A DNA stretch of 64,000 nt from Cristatella mucedo (Eukaryota; Bryozoa; Phylactolaemata; Cristatellidae): positions 4,330,501-4,394,500 of the forward strand of contig WPIO01000011.1 in the NCBI GenBank assembly GCA_009760855.2, read 5' to 3'. The notes beneath the pieces were generated by a model. It was not told where the DNA came from, made no database searches, and worked only from the letters and a program-made list of their open reading frames with translations. Of this stretch, positions 1 to 34,600 are shown in pieces. The translations under genes were made by a program, and so were the position numbers. Positions within the stretch are counted from its first letter, which is position 1. Each line of letters opens with the position of its first letter.

Positions 1-76
1 AACAAAACCAGCTGGTCTGCTTTCACAGGTGCACGGCCAATTACAAACGTGGCGATCCCTCTGAGCCTTAACTTAC

Positions 77-20090
<20,014 letters not shown>

Positions 20091-20333
20091 TACCCTTCAA
20101 GCAGGAACGAACGCTGCAGGTAACACCCGTGGCAGTACTGTCGCCATCGTGCCAAGCAGGGCTTGCGTAAATAACCTACTCTACGATATATCTGATATTT
20201 AGAATTTAAATTCCAGGAACATGTAATGTGGTTGTGGTGTGCTGATGTGCGCCGTTTGCGCATACTCATTGACTAGCGGCGGCTCCGCGGCTTGACGCTT
20301 GAGTAAATCGCTGTTGTGTTTCCGTTCTCGCAG
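20091..20333. promoter_or_regulatory. Shared divergent promoter of BOP1 and HSF
   Basis: Only 243 bp separate the BOP1 start codon (minus) from the HSF start codon (plus), so the 5' UTRs and core promoters of both genes must lie here or overlap the neighbouring exons. I see no clear TATA box and no perfect three-unit heat shock element. There is a 12-bp palindrome GAATTTAAATTC at about 20203. The HSF ATG directly follows TTCCGTTCTCGCAG, which resembles a splice acceptor, so an untranslated first exon further upstream is possible. Mammalian HSF1 and BOP1 are known to share a bidirectional promoter. Confidence 0.7.
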
Positions 20334-23300
20334 ATGAGGAGTATGGACTCACCTTCATCCCAGATACCTGCCTTTTTGAGCAAACTGTGGACCCTTTTAG
20401 ATAACGAAAGTACACAGGATCTAATAAGATGGGACGAGGTATTTGTTCGACTGAGTGCGTTGGCTTCTTAGCTGTTAATAATAGAATGAAAGTTGTCAGC
20501 CGCAGGTTTCGCCGTGCGCTGTCCCTTGCTGAGCGAAGCGTCGCCTCCCGCCACTCTCGCGTTTGCGGTGTTCGTGCATTGCTTGTAGTCGCTGGACAGC
20601 GAGCGGCTCCGAAATGTCCCCGACTCGCCCGTCGCGACTCGTCACCCACGCTGCACGCCCTCCCTCCTCACCTCCCGAGCGACGTTTGCACGCCGTTTGT
20701 CGTACTTTGGCGCCTCTAGGTTAATCAGCTGCGCCCCTAGTTGTGGCTCAGCGTATGCCCTACACGTTGGCGAGCCGTCTAACCTTCGCATGTCTAGGGT
20801 GGTACGAGCTTCCATGTTTTCGACCACGCGAGATTCTCGAAGGAGGTTTTGCCGCAGTATTTCAAGCACAATAACATGGCTAGCTTCGTCAGACAACTAA
20901 ATATGTGTAAGTATCGTTATTCGCGCATTTTTGCGACTGTACGTGTCAAACCGACGGTTGCAGCAGCTAATGGCAGCCCCGAAGTCGAGCTGTCACGAAG
21001 CCTAATTGAGAGGTCACTACATCGTCAACCTCGGCATGCCATGTCACTAGCTTGCTTTAGATGAGTTTTTTGTCTATTAGTTAGTAAGCAACGGGGTAGG
21101 TATTACCGCGGAACTGGTAAGCTTTAGCTCTGTGTGGGAGGAGGCTTAGCGATACGACCTCTCCGGCGATTCGCCCTCAGTAAGTTGCAAGAAGGCTGGG
21201 TGGTGGTATAAAGACTCATGCATGTAACATCAGTTGGCCATAAAATCTAAATCTCCGCCAAGAGAGCCAGGTGCTGCTTACGGACCACCCTGCTGCTGCG
21301 TACTCTTGCTTTTTTTGTACTTTAAAGCATTGGGGCTTTTTGGTTTTTTGTATCGTGACTTCCATACGATGTGCCTCCGTAGCATTGTGGCAAGCCAGCA
21401 ACTTTGCAGGTGACTCCCCAGGGTCCTATATCGATCCACTTGTTGGTACGTGATCTTCCTTTGGGCATTTGGTTCTTATCTTTTGCTCACAACAAAGCAG
21501 CTCATTTCGTCTTCGTCATACCAGATGCCACACGTCATCAAACTTCCCGGTTTTATTTTCTGCAACCATGGGCATGCATAGCAAAACCTATCCGACCGAA
21601 ATCAGAAATAATTCTAGCCCTTTGTCATACAAGCAGAGCTGAACTCTTGATTTCAAATTTCACTCTGATGTGCGAAGCATTAATCGAGTTAGGGAATTTA
21701 CAAGGCACAAAGTTACACTGAAAATAGAGCAGTTAGAAGTCGCAAGCATGTACCTCAACCAGCTTCACGCAGGTACCTCGATCTACCAAAGGTTCGGCAA
21801 GTTGGGATACGAGTCAAATATGATGCTGAGATCGGTAAATTTTTTGTGTGGCTATTTTACTTCTGGTTTACATCCGGATTAGTCACGGTTGGCATAATCA
21901 CATTTTTTTACGTTGGTCATCTGAACTTCCGATCCCGTGTTTAACATAATTGTGTTTTGAAAGGAGCCATAAACAAATATTCGATGTCGGACCAACTTTT
22001 AAAGTATTTTCTTGACTTTCCCCCTTAACGCCTAAGATCCTGGGCTCGAGCCCTTTGGCATGTATGTAAAGCATCGGATAGAGATACAGTTCTGTTAGGG
22101 TGCCGTGCAAATGAATTATATTATCCCATCTACATTGTGGCATTGTGGTCTTGGTGGCAATCGCCAAGCTTAGCTTTCTCTGTAAATTTGTTGGTTGTTA
22201 TAGCCATAGCATAGTGGAGAAGGTTATATGATTCTTAACTTGTGTCCATATATTGTTGAGGTCCCTATTATGTCGCAGCTCTAGCTCACTTTTTCTATAC
22301 TTTTTTGGTTTAAAACTAAACAAACCGATTGAGTCCGGCTCAGTAGTACGTACTGTGCCCCATGATAGCCCCAACAAATGATGTGTAAACTAGATTTTGA
22401 CCTACCTCGGGAAATCCCTTAGACATGATTGCCGCTGTATATGCACAACTTATCGGCATTAAGAATGTAATGCTTGTTGCCGGCTAGGTATTGCAGCTGC
22501 TGTCAGTTGCTAGATACTAAGACCAGTGACACGAATTTTAGTTCAAGTATGACTTGGGTAATGTTGTAGAAACTCAAGGTTGTATTTCTTAAGAATTACT
22601 GTTTTCCTAGTGCTTTTTGAAAATACCCCATGCCTACATAGCTTAAGAATTAAAAAGCTTGCACAAATTCCAGCCAATGTTTAATGCAGTAGCTGAGGTC
22701 CAGAAGTTTATAAAAGATACTATTGATAATATCAGTGACTGTAATTTCTTGCACTATTGGGTACTTTCAATTTCATCGGCATAGATTTGATGTGGCTGCT
22801 GAAAATCCACGTGCCGTGCTTATTGTTAAAGGTGTCTTTGGCGGTGCTGTACTGTAACTTCTCTGCATACGTTTCTAGAATACACAACACACATTTGCAA
22901 AATGTGAACTCACTATTGTGAAATAGTTTTTGGCTAACAAGTTCAAAAACCATTTTTTAGTACAACTACCGCATCAAATTGTTTCCATGTCTAAAGTGCA
23001 TGCATTGTGAAGGGAAAGTTGGATCATTACTTCCGATAACAGGTATGCAACTCGTCTCAAAACCCAGCGAGCACTCAGAAAAGCATGCCAATAATTTAAC
23101 AGATGTTTCATCTGTGACCTCTCCTAGTTGGACTGATTTTGAGCTGCTGGCAGACGTTAAATTTAAAAATCCTAATTGTAAAAGAAATCTGATAGATTGT
23201 GGCAGTTCATGAAGGTCGAAACCTCACACCTTGCTAGTAAGTTCCAGTCTGGCTTTAGAGCTAATCACTCCACAGAGTCAGCATTGCTTCGGGTATACAA

Positions 23301-25583
23301 CGACCTACTTAGGAATGCAGACATGGGTAGAGTGTCTCTGCTTGTTTTGCTTGATCTTTCGGCAGCTTTTGATACCATCGATCACAAAGTTCTTCTAGAG
23401 CGCCTCTCATCTCGCCTGCGCATCACTGGCACTGCTCTGCAGTGGTTCAGGTCCTATCTCAGTGGGAGACTCCAGAGTATTGACGTGAATGGACAAAGAT
23501 CATCTGAAGTACCTCTGAAATATGGAGTACCTCAGGGCTCAGTGCTAGGTCCCGTTCTTTTCACGGTTTATACTCTGCCTCTTGCTGATGTGATTGCCAA
23601 GCACAATCTAGGCTTTCACTTCTATGCGGATGACACTCAGTTGTACCTTTGCTTTGATCCCTCCCAGCCTTCGAGTACCTCAAATTCTCTAAACTCACTA
23701 GCTGCGTGCATTGATGACATCCGCACATGGATGGCAGCAAACTTTCTAAAACTTAACGATGATAAAACTAACTTACTAGTTATGGGCAAACCCAGTGTGA
23801 TCCAGAGATTGGAAAGGCTGACTCTCAAAATTGGCTCTGCCAGCATATCTCCAGTTGAATCAGCTCGAAATCTAGGTGTCATATTCCAAAGCGACCTCTC
23901 GTTAGACGACCATATCAGCTCCACAGTCAAATCTGCCTATTTTCAGCTTCATAACATTGCTAAAATTCGGGCTTGTTTAGATAAAGATACCACGTCCAAG
24001 TTGGTCCATGCATTCGTGACATCTCTTCTCGACTTCTGCAACTCACTGCTTACTGGCCTACCAGCATGTGCGATCAGGCGATTGCAGCTGGTGCAAAACT
24101 CTGCAGCTAGGCTTGTCTGTCGTGACCGTCGCAGTTGCCACATTACTCCACTTCTGGCCGACCTGCACTGGCTACCAGTCAAGCAGCGGATAGACCAAGG
24201 TTTTGTCGCTCACTTTTAGGTCCCTTCATTCAATGGCTCCAGCCTATCTATCAGATATACTACCCCATCAGGCAAAGCATCGTACCACCCGCTTTTCGGA
24301 ATCCAACAGTCTACAAATACCTCGTACAAACCTTAAATCCTTTGGAGACCGTGCATTTAGTTCGTATGCTCCCAAAGCCTGGAACTCCCTCCCGACCTGC
24401 GTCAGAACATCCCCTGACCTGACCACATTTAAAAGGAACCTAAAAACACCTATTTAGGACAGCATTTAGTGGGTCCCTGTGATTCGTCCTTGATATGCTT
24501 ATGCGTGCTGACACTGTGCATGCTGCCACTAACCACATTTGCATGCTGACCCTGTGCATGTCACCCCTAACCATATTATTCATTTCGTTTGTTTTTTTCA
24601 AGCATGGTTTTACTTACCATTCAATGGCATTTCACTTTACAGCAAATGTAAAGCGCCTAGAGAGAGATTAAGTTCTCTGAGGGCGCTTTATCAAGTGAAT
24701 TATTATTATTATTATAAGGTTTCATTTAATTCCACGTTAGCTTTGTGCCGGTGTCTGCTGTATTGCTCGGGAACTGCATTTTATTGTCTTGCTGGGGCAT
24801 TACCAGGCTGTCACTACAGAGGCATGTAGATTTCTCTGTTGACTACAGTATGTGTGTATAAAGACGTTTAGGGTTTGATTGTGCTTAAGAAAACTCTAGC
24901 CTGTCATCCACTTAGTCTTTGTAGAGTTGTAGATAGATTATCTCACACTTCGTTGATGTAAGTAGGCAGCATCGCAGTGTAATTGACAATGCAGTTGCAG
25001 AGTAGCCTGATAGAGTAGGAAATATAAGCACCTGCATGCAGACAAGCGCACTGCTGGTTTATGCTGTTTATCTTGCCAGTTTTAGCTTAATTTTTGGCCA
25101 TTTTGTATGGATTCTTTTTATGCATAAGCCAGGTTTATTGGCGTTTTCACAGGACCGCGTCAGTAGAATTCTCGGAAGTTTGTTGATGCTTCCTTGGTTC
25201 TGAAATGCTTGTCTTAGTTCTTCTCTGTATTGTGAAGCTGCCTGGCGTTAGGTTGAACTACGCCCATGTGGACAGCTGCAAAAATCATGGCACGCTGAAA
25301 AGCAGGGTAAAGTAAAAGAAATGCCCATTCTATGAATTAAAAACGCAAGTAAACTGGCGTCAGAAAATGTCGATCATTGTTATAATGAATATGGCACGTA
25401 CAGTGCTTTTCAGTCCATGAATGAAGTAGATGATTATTTGTATTCCGCTCGAGTTCAAAACCTTTATAAGAACTAGATGACTGCTTCTAGAAAGCAAGTT
25501 TTTCCAACTGTTTTTGCATAAGTCATAGCCAAATAATTTGAATCGTATGTATTGAGATATGTAATATATAAATATATGTAGTA

Positions 25584-25664
<81 letters not shown>

Positions 25665-28600
25665 GAGGTATTGTGTTGTTCTGTACTTATGTCTTGATGT
25701 CTTTTGTGTCCTTTATCCATGTTTGCACACCTGTGTGTTCCTGCAGGTGTGTGTTTCTTTGGTTGCTCTCTCTTTCCTTCTCACTGTTTCTGTGTGTGTA
25801 TATTAGTATGGGGATCGATGTAGGCATCAGCAGAATCACTTATTTATCAAATGCCAGTGAAATACTGCCATTTCTTGCATTGTTGCTACTGTTAACTATA
25901 GTAGCCGATTTATCAATCTGACTAATGATCATTGTCATATAATTCATTTGTATAGCTCCTTAACAGAACTTACTCTATATGCAGGCACTTTGCCTACACT
26001 ACTGGGCTCGAGCCCACGACCTCGGTCATCAAAACATTTACCTTGACCTTGGCTCGAGGCAAGCACCTTAACCACATATCCTTGACAAAGTGCAATTCCC
26101 ACATCTTTAAAATTAGTGTATCTAATAAAAGGGGGCCATTTGTTAATATATTTGGTTCACATGAGTGCAGTTTCGGTTTATGTCTTGCTTGCTTGTGCTG
26201 TTGCGTTCGTTTAAAGTTCTTTTGTTATAGTTCTCTTTGTGTGACTGTGTACCTGTATGGTATATAAATTGTGAGTAGCATTGCCGTTGCCTGGCTTGAG
26301 CATCTTAAATCTTAAACATCGTGTATCATTCCAAGGGCTTAATGCAAACCTAATATTTGGCAGAATCTCTATTCGGCTGCTCTTTTGGAAACTACTTCAT
26401 CTTTTTATATTTGGTCAGTGCCGGATAGTGCTTGTCACTAGGCCATGCTTGTGATTGGCAATGGCTTTTTACCAGATATCGGTTCTTTCGACTGCTGATA
26501 AATTTTGAATCTTTTTTTCTTAGATGGTTTTCGGAAGATATCATCCATTGAACAAGGAGCTTTACGGAATGACAAGGATGACATGGAATTTCACAATCCG
26601 TTCTTTCTAAAAGATAATCCTGCTCTTTTAGACATGATTAAAAGAAAGGTAATGTTGCTTAAGACTTGGGTTGTATCTGTAATATAAAAAGTCTAGATGA
26701 TTTAACAGCCTCATTTATATAGCAGCAGATGAGCCTTTATGGCTTTCACCACCACTAGCAGTTGGCAATAAAGGATGGCCCACTGCTGGGCTAAGACCTA
26801 TGAAAAGCTTAATTTACTCGTGCTCTCTGGAATCTAGTTTGATATTGGCCTTTTTTTCATCGTGTTACTCGTATGCCTCCCTGGTCTAAGCTACAGTTGT
26901 GTTTAATCTGCCGTGTTTGCTGTCTTCAAACTCGACGGTTTCTATTTTCCTCTGAAACTGTAAGCCCACCAACTTACCCATCAACTAGAGGATGTTGGAA
27001 GTAAGCAGCCGAGCCTGCCCGATTCAGTTAGTTTTGCAAAGTTTTGTTCTTAGGTAGTAAGTGGTATTTCCTAATTGCCTCATCAGAATAGAAAATGGTA
27101 ATATTCCCCACAAACCGGTTTGTTAGCAGGAGAGTGACAAATTTGAAATTTATTGTTCCAATGGGAAGACGGCAGTCATCTTTTGGCTCATATATAGTCT
27201 GCAAGCTCACCAAATAAATCAAATCTGACGTATTTATATTGAAGTTATACAAAAATGATTGCAAAAGATTTAGAAGTGATTTTTCGAGATTTACGTACAT
27301 ACTGTGAATCACTTTCATGAATCAGTCCCCGATGTTATCCCTCGTCGTGTTCTTCTTATACTGTGTTTGTAGAAGAGTTCAAAGTCCACTAAATCCTGGT
27401 GTGTGCATTTGCCTTACTCCTCTGAGTAAGCTCTGCGTTCTCCTTGAATTTATCAAGGCGAGCAAAAAGGGCTTTGATGGCATCCTAAAACCGATTATGC
27501 TGTAGTTCTTCATCATAGCCTTAATGCTGTTTTCCGCCTTGCGATTGCCCAGGAAACCCTGGGCCACTTCGTCAAAGTTGTTCCGAGTCGCAGCTTTCTC
27601 CTTACTATCATCCCCTGACTTGACCACATTTAAAAAGAAATAAAAAACACACCTATTTAGGACAGCATTTAGTGGGTCCTGTGATTCGCCCTTCATGTGC
27701 TTATGAGTGCTGACACTGTGCATGCTGCCACTAACCACACTTGCATGCTGACCCAGTGCATGTAACCCCTAACCATGTTATTCATTTTGTTTGTTTTTCA
27801 AGCATGGTTTTACTCACCATTCAGTGGCGTTTCCCTTGCAACAAATTTAAAGTGCCTAGAAAGAGATTCAGTTCTCTGAGGGTGCTTTATCAAGTGCATT
27901 AATATTATTATTATTATTATTATTATTTAGCTTCTTGGGAAATTTATTACGCTCGTTGATCGTCTTTGTCTGTGTTCTCACAGACGTGGGCTTTGTCTTT
28001 GCCTCAGACACCGCTAGCAGTAAGTTTCGAAGGCAGCCGACTCTTTATCTACATCTGTAGCAAATTAGTAACAATAATAATAATGCACTTGATAAAGCAC
28101 ATTCAGAGACCTAAATCTCTTTCTAGGCTCTTTACATTTGTTGCAAGGGAAACGCCACTGAATGGTGAGTAATATCGTGCTTGATAAACAACATGAATAA
28201 CATGATTAGGGGTGACATGCACAGGGTCAGCATGCAAGTGTGGTTAGTGGCAGCATGCACAGTGTCAGCACTCGTAAGCACAAGAAGGGCGAATCACAGG
28301 GACCCACTAAATGCTGTCCTAAATAGGTGTGTTTTTAAGTTATTTTTTAATGTGGTCAAGTCAGGTGATGTTGTGACCCAAGTCGGGAGTGAGTGGCTTT
28401 GGGAGCATACGAACTAAATTCGCGGTCTCCAAAAGATTTGAGATTTCTACGAGGTTTTCGTAAACTGTTGGATTGCGAAAAGCGGGTGGTAGATACTTGG
28501 CCTGGTTGGGGAGTAGATCTTAGAGATAGGCTAGAGCCAAAGAATGAAGTGACCTAAAAGTGAGCGACAAAACCTTGAAGTCAATCCGTTGCTTGACTGG

Positions 28601-31600
28601 TAGCCAGTGCTGGTCGGCGAGAAGTGGAGTAATGTGGCAACTGCGACGCTCACGACAGGCAAGCCTAGCTGCAGAGTTTTGCACCAGCTGTAAGTGCCTG
28701 ATTGCACATGCCGGTAGGCCAGCAAGCTTAGACGTGGTATCCTTATCTAAACAAGCCCAATTTTTTTTCTGAATCACACTGGGTTTGCCCATTACTAATA
28801 AGTTAGTTTTATCATAATTCAAATTAAGAAAATTTGCTGCCATCCATTTGCGGCTGTTATCTGTACATGCAGCAATGGAGTTGAGAGAATTTGAGGTGCC
28901 CGAAGGCTGGGAGGGATCAAAGCAATGGTACAACTGAGTGTCATCCGCAGAATTATTTAATAAGGCCCATTTGGGTGTGCTGTGGTGGTATCAGCACCTT
29001 AAGGAGTCCACCATTGGCTCTCACTCGACTTTGTTGCTTTTCACAGAGAACTCAGGTCGGCTATTGCCAGTCCTACTTGTAGTGGTGTGCTTGTCAGTTC
29101 CTGCGGTCCCAAAGGCAAGCATGGTGAGGGCACTCGATCGGCTATGGAGATCCATCAGGAATACGACTATTTTGAAGTCTCTAATGACCCCCCCCCCCAA
29201 ACTCAGCATACCTCAAGGCGTCCGGCAAGGTCATGACACACGTCTGAGGTGCCCCTAGTTAGGTAGGGGAGGAGATGGGCACTTGTTTTCCGTAATGGAG
29301 CAGTATTTTGACCAAACCTTGTGTGATACTGATGCAGTCCTAGTATATCATCTGATTTGAACCCCATAGAACGGCAATGGAGTAATATCGACAGGCGGCC
29401 TCAGCCACGTGTTCGGTCTACCTCAGTAGCCGACCTTCGAAGTACAGCTCCGGCTCTGTGGAATGTGCTGTAGCCGAAGAGACAGCGAAGAAGCTTGTGG
29501 CCCCTACGTCTGGCCAGACATGGGAGGTCTTACAGAATCGTGGTGTAACAAGGTCATTCTAAATGCATATAAACTAACATCAGTCTGTTATTGGGCTGTC
29601 AATAAATATTTTTTTATGGTGCACATAGCTTCAGTACGCCTGGCATCGTTGAAACCCTCTTATTGCCCTTAGGAATTTACAGCCACCTATGCTGAGGCCA
29701 TACTGCAAGGATTGTTTACACTGAGTGTAAGAATGGAGAAAAACAGTATGCTTTGCATGTCTTTAGGTATTGATGCCGGACTAGTGACCCAAAGGTAAAC
29801 ATCATTTGTTGTGCCAAAAACTGACATGTCCTACTTCGAAATCCAACTGGTTTTGCCAGAGGATAATGTACAAGGGGTTAGTTATTCAACCGTCCTTTAT
29901 CTTGCTGTCACTGCACAAAGCACACCTGTATTGGCCGATGGGAGTCGCCTGTACATACCTGTAACCTTTGGCTATCAAGGATTATTTAGAATGTGATCTC
30001 CTCAGCATGTGATTGTTAAGAATTATTTAGAATGTGCGGGGAAGGCTGTGCCTTATGCAAACGTGCCCATGTTGTCTCTTATTTCTCTCTTCCCTTGATG
30101 TCGACAAGCAACCAGGGGGTGTAATGCATTTTCCTTGATGTCAAAAGTAGCTTGTCCAGTCGTGCAACTGGTTTAATAGAACCAAAAGGGCAGCTATTTA
30201 TTCTTTGGGTATTGTCCATTGTACCAGAGCAGAGGGTGATGTTCTGTGAGCTTACCTGTGCAAGCATAAATGCCGGTTCATGACTGATTTGTGGGTTTTT
30301 GTAGACAACCAGAGAGAGGATGTCTGGAGAGGATGCTCGCATCTCTGACATTGATAGAGTAGTCTCTGATGTGTGGGAAATGAGAAGCAAACAGGACTCG
30401 GTGACCAATAAGTTGCAGATGCTTAAGAAGGAGAACGAAGCACTTTGGCGTGAAGTAGCTTCACTTAGACAGAAGCATTCACAACAGCAGCAGATTGTCA
30501 ATAAGGTGAGGAAACAAGCTGGCACTTATTAGTCCTGCTGCTGACCTAGTGCCAAGCAGAACTTATGCTTTGCTTTTTAGAGCCTGTAAATTCAGATTGC
30601 TTAAAATTCAAAATCTTTTCATTCGTTGAGATTGTTGGGCTGCCTTCACACAGGTGTGGGTGTATGCGCAAGCAGTTTTGTAAGGTCATACTCTTTACAA
30701 GACCCGTGATATTGGTATGTGCCTATCGTGTATACTTTGTAGTCCAAAATTGCACATTAGGCTTTCCAATTGATGCATGATTTACACTAACATAAGGCTA
30801 ACTCGGGTAAACAACATTAGAATATTTGTATAGTGACCTATGGATATAAATTAAATTTATTTGTATAGCGCCCCAAGAGAACTTAATCTCTATTCAGGCG
30901 CTTCACATATGCCTGGGGGGCTCGAGCCTACGACCTCATCCAGGCGTTGGTCGGGGCAAGCACCTTAAATGCCGGACCAAATCAGCTCGGCATGTGAGAA
31001 CTAAATCTCGTTCTGGGAACTTTGCATGTGCTGGATTGGAACGGTACAGCCATTCATACATTTTTTCAGCTGTGATTTACTAGTGTGTCACTCTTGTGCA
31101 TCATGAAAAGTGTATACATGTTATATTATAATAATAATTTGAAGATAATTGTAGGTTTTGTCAGTTCATTTTAGCTACGACCAAGTCCAAACGGTATAAA
31201 GAAATGTGGTATCACAGATCAATAAGCCAAAAATGATAATGTCCTCTATCGACTATCTTAGCCACTCCCAAGCATGCACACTGCCCTGTGACCCGAATGG
31301 CGACTAAGCAGGGCCTTTCTCCAAATGCTTCCTAGGTTAGATATAAAGAATTAGGGACCCCTTCACTGCTGTGTCTCTGCTGGACTTCAACCCCTCATTG
31401 CCTTGCTCTTCTTCTCTTGCGTCCTCTAAGCCTGTCTCTACTCAACTCACTCACTGAACTCACAGAAGTGGCTATAAAAAAAAGAGAGAGAGAGAGAGAC
31501 TGCTAGTCCTCTTGATCTGGTGCCAACAGTTCTCCTTGCGAGATGCATGGACCTGTTGCTGCCCACTGTAACAAATATTGTAAGCATGTCTCTGGTTACC

Positions 31601-34600
31601 CTTGAATTATTTTCCCGGCTGAAAATAGCCATTATCATGCCACCTAGGTATCGCTGGTACAGTTTGCAACCGGTTAGGCTCTACCTCAGTGAGAGATATC
31701 AAGAGTGTAGATGTAAACTGTTGCTCGTCATCTAAGGTGCCCAAAGTATGGGGCACCTCGATATTTGGTCTTATGCCCCCTCCTCTTTACTATATATACT
31801 CTCCATTTGGCCAATGTCATCGCCCACACAATGTTGGCTTTCATTTCCATGTCGCTGACAGCTCTATCTATCCTTCGACCCACCAAAGCCTTGCTCTTCA
31901 TCCGACTCAATTCCCATACTGCCTGAATAGTCTATATCCACGTTTGGATGGCTGATATCTTCCCGAAGCTTAACAATGATAAGACCAACCAAAATAGTCG
32001 TGCGAAAGTCTAGTGTCGTCTGAAAGTTGGGAGTCCTAACCCTCAAGATTGTTTTAGTTAGGATCACTGCCGGGACGTGACATATGTCTGTAATCTATGA
32101 GTAGTATTCCAAGACGACTTGTTATGAGATTAACACTGAGACTTGTTATGAGATTTCCTCCGCTGTCAAGCCAACCTGTTTTTGCTGAGGAACATTGCCA
32201 ATATCGAGGCCTACTTGGAAAATAGTTCGGTAGTCCAACTAAGTTCCCACTTTGGTGACGCTCCATCTAGATGATCGCAATTTCTTTTATTTAGGACTCC
32301 TGTCTTGTGCCCATGATAATCTGAAACTGGTGCAAAACTCGGCAGTTCGTCTGGTCTATCGTCAATTGCAAAGATGCCACATCACACCACTTTTGTCTGA
32401 GCTTCCCACTGGCTCCCTATCAAGTATCGAATCGACTTTTAAGATCCTCTATCTGGTTTACAGGTCACTGCCACTCGTTTGCACCAGCACACCTATCCGA
32501 CCTCTTTTCTCCTCTAGTGTTTTGTCACCACCCGCGTCTCAGCATCTAGTTATCTGGCCTCCAATGCACTAAATTGATATGTTTTGGTGATTTTCAGCTC
32601 TTGTGCACTGAAAATCTGGAACTCACTTCCCGCTACCGTGCAAAGACCATGCTTTGTTTAAGTCTCAGCTAAAGATGCATCTATTCCGGTCAGCTTTCTC
32701 TTTGCCCCAGTTAAAAAAAATCGTTCCGTGTGGGTTTGCCTGCATACCTGTGCATGGCACTAGCCATCCTTGCACTTACTTATCCCTCCCTCAATAGCGA
32801 GTTCAGCTAATATCGTTAACCCAAGTGCTCCTTTTGTATGCTTATGTGTGCTGCAATTGAGCATGTTATGGTCCCGTTGATATGCTACCTTGCTGCAATT
32901 GAGCATGTTATGGTCCCGTTGATATGCTACCTTTTCAAGCTATGTCCCGTTGATATGCTACCTTTCCAAGCTATGTTTAGTACCCAGAACAAGATTCAGC
33001 TCACTCGGGTCCCTTTGAAAATGCTTGTTATTAGTATTACTATTTATTATTATCCTGTTGCCCAACAGCTAATGGGCAGATTGGCTTGCAATAAGCTTCC
33101 GACCAGAAGCAGTTGTGGCTTGGCTGCTTGTGATGCAAACCAGAGCCATAGCTCGTGTTCCTTTTTGCAGATCATTCAATTCCTAGTTGCCGTGGCTGGT
33201 GCTAGGCGGTCCGGCCTCAAGAGGTCGGCTCATCTGATGATAGAAGATGTAGAGAAGGCACCTAGTGGAGCCGGAAGCAAGCGGAGGAAGCTAGAGCGCC
33301 CCGTGCAGCATTTGCCTGCCTCTCCACCATCTTATAGCGTCACGTCGGTAAGTACCACATGCATTTGACCAATGTAGTGCTCATCGACAACGTGGATTGA
33401 GCTCTATTTGTGCTGATTCGGTGACCTGCACAAAGAAAAGGCACCATAGGGCATGAGAAGTGCAGATACAACTGCTCACACTGCACCATGGATGTGAACA
33501 TCGGGGTTTCTTATTTGCTTGGTAATGTCACAAGGAACAAGTTTGCGTTTGGCTGATGACTGCTGGGATCTTTCCTCTTCGGATATCAGATGACGAAGCT
33601 GCTGAACCACTGCCTCTAGCCGACATTATGAACAGCAACTTAGGCTCACAATTTGTGAAACGTTATTGTGCTTAAAGGATAGGTATGAGGCTACACCTTC
33701 CCACTCGTCGGATCGCCTACAGCATCTCAAGCCATACTGTGGCCAGTGCACACCTAGCTGTTCAGTGATCAGAGTAGCCAAACATTGCATTAAGATAGTG
33801 TACATACAGCAGCTTTGTGCTTCCTAGTAGCATGCTGCTTTGATGGTTTGTAGCCTGACCAAGCCAACGGCAATGGAAGTGCTCAGCTAATCTGGATATG
33901 GAGATGCAAATGAAGTCGGAGTGTTTGCATGTGTGCTTTTGAATTTTGATAGGTTGAAACTCACCTAGAGACATTTTACTTTGGAGCAGCCAGTTGTGTA
34001 CGTTTTGCATGTCGAAGTAGGTCTTCGTGCCGTTACCCTATCGGCTGATCATAGCCGAAGACTAACAAGCATATCCCAGCTTGGAGATGTGACAGCTGCT
34101 CTATGAGTGTTATTTTTGTTTTTACCACTCCTTGAATTTTCGGGGTAAGTGCATAGAAAGAGATTAATCTCTCTGAGGGTTATACATCAACTGTATTATT
34201 ATTATTAAATGACTGCTCTGCCTGTACATGCAAGCATCAATATAATTTGGTGCCTTACTGGGCCTTGATAGCCCTGCAGGTAAGGTTTTCACTCTTCACG
34301 ACTTAATTCGTGGGTTCGAATCCTGCTGTTAGCGATCTTTTATTGCAAGCGATGGTGATAGTCGTTAAGACTCTTCTGCCACTCTACAAATGAGGCTTTT
34401 GAAGAAGTTCATGACCTCTTCCGACATATTGCTATGGGCCAAGGGATAGATGTGCTATCATATGCCTGTATGAAGAGTGGTCAAATAAAACAAGTCCGCT
34501 AATTAGGTTTTTCCTTTATCGTAGCCTGCTACAGCCACCACGAGCCCCACATCTGCTGTGACATCGACATCGTCCCCTCGGCCAGCTGCTGCTGCTGGAG

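Noticed and set aside
20091-20333. Heat shock element in the shared promoter (autoregulation)
   Set aside because: The best candidate, TTCCAGGAA at about 20212, has three bases between the units instead of two, so it is not a consensus element.
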